Below are positions 1 through 8,298 of a DNA stretch of 32,906 bases, piece after piece. Every line of letters starts with the position of its first letter. The stretch's first letter is position 1. This DNA is from an uncultured Flavobacteriales bacterium (lineage in GTDB: Bacteria > Bacteroidota > Bacteroidia > Flavobacteriales_D > Sanyastnellaceae): the NCBI GenBank assembly GCA_905480095.1, contig CAJQPF010000033.1, forward strand, positions 1-32,906. The letters are read 5' to 3'. The position numbers and the translations under genes are program-made. Below the pieces are notes generated by a model. That model was not told the origin of the DNA. It searched no databases and saw only the letters and a program-made list of their open reading frames with translations.

Positions 1-1
1 T

Positions 2-2470
2 AACTGTGGAGAGGTGGTGATCGATGTTGTTGAGACAACGATCCCTGGTCTATGTGCTGGAGACTACACGATCACTCGCACATTTACTGCGACTGACGAT
101 TGTGGCAACGCAGAATCAGAGACTCAGACGATTACGATTATTGACACGACTGGTCCAGAACTATTTATACCGCCAAGCTATTCGGCAGATTGTGGTGATC
201 AATTGTTGTTCTTGGACGCGCTAGCTAGTGACAACTGCGGTGAAGTGACGATTCAAGTTGATAACACTTATGAATACTCTTGTGAGACCAGTTATGTGTT
301 AAGTCGAACTTTTACAGCGACTGATGATTGCGGTAATGAAACAGTCGACGTGCAATTGATCACAGTAACGGATACAACTGCTCCAGAATTCACAAGTATC
401 CCAGCGGATTACACCGCTGAGTGTTCAGAAGTTCATCCTATGGACGATGCTTCTGCGACCGATAACTGCGGAACGGTGACGATTAATGTTGTTGAGATAA
501 CGACACCGGGCGCTTGTGCTGGTGACTACACGATTACACGTGATTTCACAGCGACTGATGATTGTGGCAACGCAACATCAGCGACTCAAACGATTACGAT
601 TATCGATACAACAGCTCCTGAACTTACGATCCCAGCGGATTACACCGCTGAGTGTTCAGATGCGCATCCAATGGATGACGCTTCTGCGAGCGACAACTGT
701 GGTGAGGTCACGATTGATGTAGTGGAGACAACGACCGAAGGTGATTGTGCAGGTGATTACACTATAACGCGTGCGTTTACAGCGACTGATGATTGTGGCA
801 ACGCAACATCAGCGACTCAGACGATTACGATTATTGATACAACAGCTCCTGAGCTTACGATCCCATCTGATTACACCGCTGAGTGTTCAGACGCGCATCC
901 AATGGACGACGCTTCTGCGACAGACAACTGTGGAGAGGTCACCATTGATGTTGTTGAGACAACGATCTCTGGTCTATGTGCTGGAGACTATAGCGTCATC
1001 CGTACGTTTACTGCAACGGATGATTGTGGCAACGCAACATCAGCGACTCAGACGATCACGATTGTCGACACAACAGCTCCTGAGCTTACAATCCCAGCGG
1101 ATTACACCGCTGAGTGTTCAGACGCACATCCAATGGAGACTGCTTCTGCGACCGATAACTGTGGAGATGTCACTATAGATGTAATTGAGACCACGATCCC
1201 TGGCTTATGTGCTGGTGATTATACGATCACGCGTGAGTTTACGGCTACCGATGACTGTGGTAATTCTACTTCATCAACACAGACAATCACGATAATAGAT
1301 ACAACTTCTCCAGTGTTTATAAGCGTTCCAGCGGATTATACCGCTGAGTGTTCAGACATACATCCGATGGATGACGCGTCTGCGATTGACAACTGTGGTG
1401 AGGTAGTGATTGATGTAGTAGAGACGACGATTCCTGGCGCTTGTGCAGGTGATTACAGTATTACCCGTGAATTCACAGCGACTGATGATTGTGGCAACGC
1501 GACATCAGCAACTCAGACGATTACGATTATCGATACGACTGCTCCTGTATTCACTTATGTACCTGCTGACGTGGTTTCTGAATGTTCAGAGACACCGTCT
1601 TATGAATCTGCTACGGCGACTGATAACTGTGGTGAGGTTAATATTGTGTTTTTAGATACGACTACTCCGGGAGAGTGTTTGGGGGAATTCATTGTTACGC
1701 GTGTGTTTACAGCAACGGATGATTGTGGTAATGTTTCAGAGGCGACACAAGTCTTTAACTTTATTGATACAACTTCTCCAGAATTAACTGTTCCTGAGAG
1801 CTATACTGCAGAGTGTTCAGATGATCACCCTATGGATCAAGCGGTTGCTACTGATGCGTGTGGAAGTGCTTCAGTTACTATCGCAGAATGGACAACACCG
1901 GGAAATGCAATTGGCAACTATGTGATTACACGTTCCTTTACGGCGACTGACGATTGTGGCAATTTTACAACCGATACGCAGACGATTACGATTGTTGATA
2001 CAACAGCTCCTGAGCTTACAATCCCAGAGGATTACAGTATGGAGTGTGGAGAGACAATGGTATTGGCTGATGCTTCTGCGACCGATAACTGTGGAGATGT
2101 GAGTGTTATTGTAACCACTTTAACAATTGCGGGTACTTGTTCAGGTAATTATGCTGTGCATAGAACCTTTACTGCAACGGACGATGCAGGAAACGCATCG
2201 GCACTTACTCAAATAATAAGCGTTGTTGATACTACGGCACCAATATTTACATTAACACCAGATGCTCTTGTCAACCTTGACGAGGCCATTGGAGATGAGA
2301 TGCCGACACCGAACGTTCTTGTTTGGGATGCATGTGACTTAAACCCTATATGGAGCTACGCAGACGTAATTATAGATGTTACAGGCGCAACAACGACAAC
2401 AGAAAGAACCTATACAGTTGTTGATGGTTGTGGAAATACTTCAACGTTCCTGCAGACCATTGTGTATACG
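2..2470 (+). repeat. Tandem array of HYR-like repeats (~10 full units plus a partial one, ~76-78 codons each)
   Basis: Repeated DTT[AS]P...AEC...DNCG...C.GDY.ITR.FTATDDCGN...TQTITI. Central units are also near-identical at DNA level (e.g. gattacaccgctgagtgttcagacgcgcatccaatgga; gcgactgatgattgtggcaacgcaacatcagcgactcagacgattacgatt). Confidence 0.92.
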
Positions 2471-4810
2471 TCTGTAATCCCTGGTTGTATAGATGCTGAT
2501 GCATGTAACTACAATGAGGATGCAAACCAAGATGATGGAACATGTTCATACCCACAATTTGCTTATGATTGTGAAGGTAACTGTGTGAATGATGTAAACG
2601 AGAATGGCATTTGTGACGAGCTTGAAATTCTAGGTTGTACAGATGTCACGAATCCGGGATACAACCCTGCTGCTAACGTAGACGATGGGTCTTGTCTCGA
2701 AGGTGGATGTATAATAGAATTTGCTTGTAACTATTCCATAACTGCGGACTATCAGTTACCTGGTTCTTGTGAATTTACGTCTTGTGCAGGTTGTACGGAT
2801 TCTGCAGCTTGTAACTATGATGCTACAGCGACATTGAATAATGGAAGCTGTACTTTCCCAGATTACGGGTATGATTGTGAAGGTGTGTGTATCAACGATA
2901 CGGATTCTGATGGAATATGTGATGAGTTTGAGATCTTGGGTTGTACTGACCCAACCAATCCTGGATTCAACCCACTTGCGACCGATGACGATGGCTCTTG
3001 TTTGGTAGGAGGTTGTATTCTTCCATTTGCGTGTAACTATGATGCTTCTGCTGACTTCTTAGTCTTCGAGGATTGTGACTTCGCATCATGTGTAGGATGT
3101 ATGGATGTGACGGCTTGTAACTTTGACTCTGATGCAACTATTAATTCAACGAGCGCATGTCTATACCCTGTAAGTCAGTTTGTTGATTGTGATGGGAACT
3201 GTATCAATGATGCTGATTCTGATGGAGTTTGTGATGAGTTAGAGATTGCGGGTTGTACTGATCCGTCAGCAAATAACTTCAATCCGAATGCGACTGACGA
3301 TGATGGGTCTTGTATTAACCTAACGGGCGGATGTACTTTACCTTTTGCCTGTAACTACATACCAGGGGCAGCAGATTACTACTTGCCTGGGTCATGTGAC
3401 TTCTCTTGTCTCTTTGGAATGCCTCAGCCTATGCCTGGAGCAATTTGCTCTAATCCTCTAGCTTGTAACTTCGGTGAAGAGGGACTTTGTGAATTCTTCG
3501 ATGCAAACGGTGATTTATGTGTCATCATTGGATGTACGGATGAAGGAGCTTGTAACTACGATCCAAATGCTCAGGCAGCGGGATCTTGTGATTACACATC
3601 TTGTTTGATCTCAGGGTGTACAAATTCAAATGCGTGTAATTTTGACGACACTGCTGATGTGAATGATGGCTCTTGTGAGTACACAAGTTGTCTTGGTTGT
3701 ACAGACGATACGGCAAACAATTTCGACCCGTCTGCGACATTTGATGACAACTCTTGTACATATGATGTTTATGGATGTATGATTCTCACAGCGTGTAATT
3801 ACAGCCCAGATGCAAATATTTCTGATGACTCTTGTGACTTTGTTTCATGCTTTGGTTGTGCGACGCCTTCAGCTTGTAACTATGATGCAGGGGTGATTTA
3901 TCCGAATGGTTCTTGTGTCTTTGCGGATGCTGGCTACGATTGTTTGGGCAACTGTTTGATGGATTCTGATGAAGATGGTGTATGTGATGGGGACGAAATT
4001 GTTGGATGTACTGATTCAACAGCTCTGAACTACAATCCAGCGGCGACAGATGATTCAGGTTCTTGTCAATACCCATCAGTTGGATGTACAGACCAGACAG
4101 CGTGTAACTTCGACTTTATGGCGCTCTCAGATGATGGATCATGTGAGTTTACGAGCTGTGCTGGATGTATCGCTCCTTCAGCTTGTAACTACGATCCAAA
4201 TGCGACACTCAGTGATGGTGCTTGTGAGTTCCCAGATGCGGAAGGAAACTGTGGCGAAGTTGTTGAAGGATGTGTCTATTCAACAGCTACGAACTACGAT
4301 GTTGCTGCGACTCATGACGACGGTTCGTGTACATTCTTTGGATGTATGAGCTCAGAATACAGTAACTACAACGCTTATGCAAACAATGACGACGACAACT
4401 GTTCGAACACGCCTATGAGTGCGGACTTCAATGGCGACGGAGTGGTTCAGTTAGAAGATCTTCTTGAGTTCTTAATCTCGTATGGGTCTTCTGGTCCAGA
4501 CTGGTCTATAGACTGGGTTAACGAAGCATGTGGTGCAACTGCCGTGCCGTTGAACCAACTTATTGATGTAACAGTGACCGGATGTACTTATCCGACAGCT
4601 TCGAACTACGATGCATCTGCAACGGAGGATAGTGGAAACTGTGTGTTCACGGGATGTACAGATTCTGAAGCATTGAACTTCAATCCACTTGCGAACCTTG
4701 AAGATTCTAGCTGTACGTACCAAGTATGTCCAGACTTCAATGGTGATGGTTCTGTTCAAGCTCAAGACTTGTTAGACTTCCTCATTGCGTGGGGCACAGT
4801 CTATGAATAA
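2..4810 (+). CDS. Giant secreted/surface repeat protein, 5'-truncated by the window edge: HYR-like/Ig-like repeats, then Cys-rich GCTD-ACNYD modules, then two dockerin-like motifs
   Basis: The open frame continues upstream of the listed GTG (nt 2-13 reads N-C-G-E in frame and matches the repeat consensus DNCGEV), so the true start lies outside the window. About 10 full units of ~77 aa (DTTAPELTIPADYTAECSDAHPMDDASATDNCGEVTIDVVETT..CAGDYTITRTFTATDDCGNATSATQTITI), then ~21 GCTDxxACNYDxxAxxDDGSC modules, ending CPDFNGDGSVQAQDLLDFLIAWGTVYE*. Confidence 0.9.
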   Translation, partial: NCGEVVIDVVETTIPGLCAGDYTITRTFTATDDCGNAESETQTITIIDTTGPELFIPPSYSADCGDQLLFLDALASDNCGEVTIQVDNTYEYSCETSYVLSRTFTATDDCGNETVDVQLITVTDTTAPEFTSIPADYTAECSEVHPMDDASATDNCGTVTINVVEITTPGACAGDYTITRDFTATDDCGNATSATQTITIIDTTAPELTIPADYTAECSDAHPMDDASASDNCGEVTIDVVETTTEGDCAGDYTITRAFTATDDCGNATSATQTITIIDTTAPELTIPSDYTAECSDAHPMDDASATDNCGEVTIDVVETTISGLCAGDYSVIRTFTATDDCGNATSATQTITIVDTTAPELTIPADYTAECSDAHPMETASATDNCGDVTIDVIETTIPGLCAGDYTITREFTATDDCGNSTSSTQTITIIDTTSPVFISVPADYTAECSDIHPMDDASAIDNCGEVVIDVVETTIPGACAGDYSITREFTATDDCGNATSATQTITIIDTTAPVFTYVPADVVSECSETPSYESATATDNCGEVNIVFLDTTTPGECLGEFIVTRVFTATDDCGNVSEATQVFNFIDTTSPELTVPESYTAECSDDHPMDQAVATDACGSASVTIAEWTTPGNAIGNYVITRSFTATDDCGNFTTDTQTITIVDTTAPELTIPEDYSMECGETMVLADASATDNCGDVSVIVTTLTIAGTCSGNYAVHRTFTATDDAGNASALTQIISVVDTTAPIFTLTPDALVNLDEAIGDEMPTPNVLVWDACDLNPIWSYADVIIDVTGATTTTERTYTVVDGCGNTSTFLQTIVYTSVIPGCIDADACNYNEDANQDDGTCSYPQFAYDCEGNCVNDVNENGICDELEILGCTDVTNPGYNPAANVDDGSCLEGGCIIEFACNYSITADYQLPGSCEFTSCAGCTDSAACNYDATATLNNGSCTFPDYGYDCEGVCINDTDSDGICDEFEILGCTDPTNPGFNPLATDDDGSCLVGGCILPFACNYDASADFLVFEDCDFASCVGCMDVTACNFDSDATINSTSACLYPVSQFVDCDGNCINDADSDGVCDELEIAGCTDPSANNFNPNATDDDGSCINLTGGCTLPFACNYIPGAADYYLPGSCDFSCLFGMPQPMPGAICSNPLACNFGEEGLCEFFDANGDLCVIIGCTDEGACNYDPNAQAAGSCDYTSCLISGCTNSNACNFDDTADVNDGSCEYTSCLGCTDDTANNFDPSATFDDNSCTYDVYGCMILTACNYSPDANISDDSCDFVSCFGCATPSACNYDAGVIYPNGSCVFADAGYDCLGNCLMDSDEDGVCDGDEIVGCTDSTALNYNPAATDDSGSCQYPSVGCTDQTACNFDFMALSDDGSCEFTSCAGCIAPSACNYDPNATLSDGACEFPDAEGNCGEVVEGCVYSTATNYDVAATHDDGSCTFFGCMSSEYSNYNAYANNDDDNCSNTPMSADFNGDGVVQLEDLLEFLISYGSSGPDWSIDWVNEACGATAVPLNQLIDVTVTGCTYPTASNYDASATEDSGNCVFTGCTDSEALNFNPLANLEDSSCTYQVCPDFNGDGSVQAQDLLDFLIAWGTVYE
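2483..4730 (+). repeat. Cys-rich GC[TM]D..ACNYD..A..DDGSC module array (~21 modules), including three 306-bp supermodules starting at 2483, 2789 and 3095
   Basis: Translated modules such as GCTDSAACNYDATATLNNGSC, GCTDQTACNFDFMALSDDGSC, GCTDSTALNYNPAATDDSGSC. The supermodule order (GC.D..ACN - CEGNCxNDxDxDGxCDExEI - GCTDPTNPGFNPxATDDDGSC - GGCIxPFACNY) repeats three times. Confidence 0.9.
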
Positions 4811-4872
4811 TGAATCAGAACATTCTACTTTGAGAAAAGTGGAATACGAATGATCATAGAACATTTCTAAAT

Positions 4873-4906
4873 AAAAGGGCTGGCCTAACAAGGTCGGCCC
4901 TTTTTA
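4873..4906 (+). terminator. Rho-independent terminator after the giant repeat protein
   Basis: aaaagggctggcc-taacaa-ggtcggccctttttatttt: ~13-bp stem with two G-U pairs, followed by a T-rich tract. Confidence 0.85.
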
Positions 4907-4934
4907 TTTTAATGCTTTTTTTAATAATAATGGA

Positions 4935-4965
4935 TTGAGTTAGAGGATAACCATTGTTACTTTTG
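4935..4965 (+). promoter_or_regulatory. Bacteroidota-type promoter (-33 TTG, -7 TACTTTTG) for the beta-propeller gene
   Basis: TTG at 4935-4937, 20-nt spacer, TACTTTTG at 4958-4965 matching TAnnTTTG, 22 nt before the ATG at 4988. Confidence 0.55.
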
Positions 4966-4987
4966 CGCAAATAAAAAACAACAAACC

Positions 4988-6223
4988 ATGAATCGTATTT
5001 TTTCTTTTGTAATTGTCGCAATTGCTTCGTTAGGGTTTTCATTTACAATAACAGCACAGGACGATTACGTAAATTCTGTGTGGGTATTGAATGAAGGGGT
5101 GCAGGATTGGACTACAGGTGAGATGACTGAGTTGGCTTCTGTCGGAGTGTATGACCCGGTGTCGCAGATGCTGACAGAGGTGATGGAATTCGAAGGGTCG
5201 AGATTTACGACTGACATCGTTGTTGCGGAGGGGTCGGCATTTATTGGCGCCGACAACAAAATCGTGAAGATGAACTTAAACACATTCGAAATTGAAGCTG
5301 AAGTGATGCTGCAAGGCGTGAGGCAGCTCGCATATTTTGATGGAATGATCTATGTGACGAGAGGTGATTATGATCCTGTGACATTTGGTTCAATCGCATT
5401 CGATTCGTATTTGGTGTGGTTCGATTCAGAGACTTTGGCATGGGCAGGTGAATTGCCGTCCGAAATAGGAGTAGGCTATGCGTCAGAGGGGATTTCGATC
5501 AAAGAAGGTGTGGCGTATATCGCGATAAACAATGGATTTGAGTTTGGACAAGAAGTGGGTATTGTGGGTGTTTATGACCTCACAACAGGCGATTATTCTG
5601 AACATGATTTAGGCGATGATGGAAAGAACCCTTCGCACATTCAAGTCACCGATGAAGAGGTTCTGCTCGTCAATAACATGGATTTTTCGTCGACCAGCTT
5701 ATCTCGCGTCGAGCTTCCCTCACTCGGATCAGTATCGGCTTCAGTTAATACGGTTGTCGTAGGAGGAGTGTTAGCAGGATGTAATGCGGCGGCAGTTTTA
5801 GGCGATGAACTTGTTTTCCAAATTACGAATGAGCTGGGCATGCGAAAGGCTTCTGTATCGACTTTAGCGCCTTCCACAGTGACGTGGGGCCCTGCTACGG
5901 ATTCATACTACCGCATGGCTTTAAACCCAGTCAACGGTGATGTTTATGCTACGGTAACGAATTTCTTTGACGCTGCTGAAGTTCAAATCATCAGCGCCTC
6001 AGGAGAGTATGTATCTTCCTTTGTTGCAGGCACTGTCCCAGGCGGCATTGCATTTGATGTGAGGAGCGTCAACGGATTTGAGTGTGATGAGCTTGTGAAT
6101 CCAGGACATGTTTTAGGAGAATTCGATGTAAGAGGAAAAGTTTGGTCTACAGGAGATAGGGGCATGAAGCTTGAAAAGTATTCCAATGGGAAAACAGTAA
6201 AAACGATCGTTCTCACTGATTAA
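4988..6223 (+). CDS. Secreted YncE/DUF5074-like beta-propeller protein with a short T9SS-like C-terminal tail
   Basis: Signal peptide MNRIFSFVIVAIASLGFSFTITAQ; repeated blade-like segments (SVWVLNEG, IGADNKIVKMNLNTFEIEAEV, GVYDLTTGDYSEHDLG, NPVNGDVYATVTNF); C-terminus EFDVRGKVWSTGDRGMKLEKYSNGKTVKTIVLTD. Confidence 0.7.
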   Translation: MNRIFSFVIVAIASLGFSFTITAQDDYVNSVWVLNEGVQDWTTGEMTELASVGVYDPVSQMLTEVMEFEGSRFTTDIVVAEGSAFIGADNKIVKMNLNTFEIEAEVMLQGVRQLAYFDGMIYVTRGDYDPVTFGSIAFDSYLVWFDSETLAWAGELPSEIGVGYASEGISIKEGVAYIAINNGFEFGQEVGIVGVYDLTTGDYSEHDLGDDGKNPSHIQVTDEEVLLVNNMDFSSTSLSRVELPSLGSVSASVNTVVVGGVLAGCNAAAVLGDELVFQITNELGMRKASVSTLAPSTVTWGPATDSYYRMALNPVNGDVYATVTNFFDAAEVQIISASGEYVSSFVAGTVPGGIAFDVRSVNGFECDELVNPGHVLGEFDVRGKVWSTGDRGMKLEKYSNGKTVKTIVLTD

Positions 6224-6243
6224 TTCCTACGTCAAGCGTTCTG

Positions 6244-7143
6244 TTACCCTAAGACAACCAACCACACCAAACCTGCTGCAAGGAGAAGTTTAAGCCAAGC
6301 AGAAAGTTGGGTAACCTTTTTCTTCCAAGCCCAACGAAGGATGTTGAGGTAAATTCCCAGGAAGATGCCTTGTATGATTCCGAACCCGACTTCGTATTGC
6401 ATGTAGCCGACACATATTGTGAGCAGCATCAAAAGAGCATGGATGAGTCTCCAGCTTGTCTGAGGGCTGTATGTGATGGGGAGCGTTAAATGTCCGGCTT
6501 TTCGGTCTCCGTCGAGATCCTCGATGTCCTTCACGAGTTCTCGTATGAAAACGATTAAAAAGATCGCCCCCGTGAGACTTCCAAATTCCCAGATGAAAAG
6601 GGTGAGGGCTTGAAATAGTGGGGGAGAGGTGTCAATGGAATCGGCATATGCAAATGGCACAACAGAAGCGATGGCGCATGCGACGATCACATTTCCGACA
6701 AGGACACTCCCTTTGAATTTCGTGGAATATAGAAAGAGCACAATGGCAACAATCAGGGCGATTACAAATGGAATCGACGTGTGTATTTTCACTGAGAGAA
6801 TCCCCGCAATGATCAGTCCCGCAGCACTCAGACCCCAATGACTTACAAGCGCGATTCTTCGTTTTAAGACACGCCCTACAAGCGCGCGTTCCGGTTTGTT
6901 CACCCTGTCTTCTTTGATGTCGAAATAGTCATTGATGATATTCCCTCCGGCAGCCAAAAGCACAAGCGGTAGAATAAACAACATCTCTAAAAAGTATTCT
7001 CCGCTTTCGGGGATGTGATTTGAATAGCTCCACCTAAGAACTGCGATCGACGCCGCAATAATCATCAAATTCCCAGGCCTTAAGACGCGTATCCAAGCCG
7101 AGAACGGGGATGTTGTTACTGGGCCTTTAACCATTGCTCGCAT
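6244..7143 (-). CDS. UbiA-family prenyltransferase (possibly geranylgeranylglycerol-phosphate geranylgeranyltransferase-like)
   Basis: Asp-rich prenyltransferase motif NIINDYFDIKEDRVNKPERALV, second motif VKDIEDLDGDRKAGHLTLPI, multiple TM segments. Confidence 0.88.
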   Translation of the reverse strand: MRAMVKGPVTTSPFSAWIRVLRPGNLMIIAASIAVLRWSYSNHIPESGEYFLEMLFILPLVLLAAGGNIINDYFDIKEDRVNKPERALVGRVLKRRIALVSHWGLSAAGLIIAGILSVKIHTSIPFVIALIVAIVLFLYSTKFKGSVLVGNVIVACAIASVVPFAYADSIDTSPPLFQALTLFIWEFGSLTGAIFLIVFIRELVKDIEDLDGDRKAGHLTLPITYSPQTSWRLIHALLMLLTICVGYMQYEVGFGIIQGIFLGIYLNILRWAWKKKVTQLSAWLKLLLAAGLVWLVVLG

Positions 7144-8146
7144 TGATCAGCTCACTGGACTTTTCTGTCGTAAGCGCGTAATTAAACCCTCCGTGTATAG
7201 CGTGGGCTCCATGGTTTCCGTGTTTATCTAAGGCCAAATACCCCACTTGTAAGTCCGTCACGTCCATGCTGTCAATGATGCGTTTCACCGCTGTTTCACA
7301 TGCGTCTTGTGGACTCATGCCTCCCCTCATTAATTCCACCACCAGGAACGAGCCTACCGTTCTCATGACGGCTTCTCCAAGCCCAGTAGCGGTTGCTGCC
7401 CCCACATTCCCATCTACAAAAAGCCCGGCTCCGATGATCGGACTGTCGCCTACGCGTCCGTGCATCTTAAACGATACGCCAGATGTCGTGCATCCGCCAG
7501 AGAGTCGCCCTTCGTGATCTAATGCGAGAATCCCTATCGTATCGTGATTTTCGATATTGATTACGGGCTTGTATTCGTTTTTCTCTTTCCATTTCTGCCA
7601 AGCTTTATGCGCTTTCTCTGTGAGAAGGTTGACGCTCTCAAACCCTTGTTCGAGGGCGAACATCTTCGCGCCTTCTCCCACGAGCATGACGTGCGGCGTC
7701 TCTTCCATCACTTTACGAGCTACTGAAAGGGGGTAAATGATGTCCTGAAGTGCGGCGACCGAACCCGCACGCCCCAAATGGTCCATACAACACGCATCTA
7801 ACGTTACGATGCCGTCTCGGTCGGGCAATCCACCTAACCCTACGCTCAGGCCTTCTGCGTCTTCCTCTACAATCCGCGCTGCTGCTTCTATCATATCTAA
7901 TGCAGAACCTCCTTTTGCGAGTGCTTTAAATCCGACTTTATTTGCGATTAATCCGTGATTCCAGGTGCTGACCATGGTTGCTTGGCCTTTTTCTGCCTCC
8001 AGTTCAAGCTTCTGGATGCCTTCAAATTCTGCAAGCTCACTCCCTAACATCCGGTTTATTGCAAACGGTGAAAGGCCCAAAACGCCTCCAATGGTTGCCA
8101 ACCTTCCTATAAATTCTCTTCGGTTAGATTTATTCGTTTGTCCCAT
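7127..8146 (-). CDS. N(4)-(beta-N-acetylglucosaminyl)-L-asparaginase (glycosylasparaginase), Ntn-hydrolase, with Tat-like signal
   Basis: STWNHGLIANKVGFKALAKGGSALDMIEAAARIVE, LDACCMDH, autoproteolytic HDTIG, GCTTSGVSFKMHGRVGDSPIIGAGLFVD; N-terminus SNRREFIGRLATIGGVLGL. Confidence 0.92.
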   Translation of the reverse strand: MGQTNKSNRREFIGRLATIGGVLGLSPFAINRMLGSELAEFEGIQKLELEAEKGQATMVSTWNHGLIANKVGFKALAKGGSALDMIEAAARIVEEDAEGLSVGLGGLPDRDGIVTLDACCMDHLGRAGSVAALQDIIYPLSVARKVMEETPHVMLVGEGAKMFALEQGFESVNLLTEKAHKAWQKWKEKNEYKPVINIENHDTIGILALDHEGRLSGGCTTSGVSFKMHGRVGDSPIIGAGLFVDGNVGAATATGLGEAVMRTVGSFLVVELMRGGMSPQDACETAVKRIIDSMDVTDLQVGYLALDKHGNHGAHAIHGGFNYALTTEKSSELINASNG

Positions 8147-8271
8147 GCCTCCAAGATACTATAAGAATTAAATAAGAATTGGTATATTTAGTTGACTTCA
8201 TTAAAAGGTCAAATTCTACTGAAAGAACTTGTGTGCAGCGACCCTCTTGGCTACACATAAAATAATTATCG

Positions 8272-8278
8272 TATCTTG
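8272..8278 (+). promoter_or_regulatory. Putative -7 element (TATCTTG) for the FISUMP gene
   Basis: TATCTTG at 8272-8278, 20 nt before the ATG; a TTG lies ~22 nt further upstream (8247-8249). Confidence 0.35.
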
Positions 8279-8298
8279 TTAGTCTTAAAACCAAGACT

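Noticed and set aside
24-1655. Overlapping + strand ORFs (24..224, 516..722, 771..1178, 1443..1655) with similar Arg/Leu-rich repeats
   Set aside because: They are alternative-frame readings of the HYR repeat array; their similarity is inherited from the DNA repeats and the main frame is clearly coding.
3525-4076. Minus-strand ORFs 3525..3761 and 3786..4076
   Set aside because: Antisense to the Cys-rich module array; compositional His/Asn/Ser-rich artefacts of the Cys/Asp codons on the coding strand.
4854-5042. Minus-strand 62-aa ORF covering the terminator and the beta-propeller promoter
   Set aside because: Lys-rich reading of an AT-rich intergenic region containing a terminator; no supporting signal.
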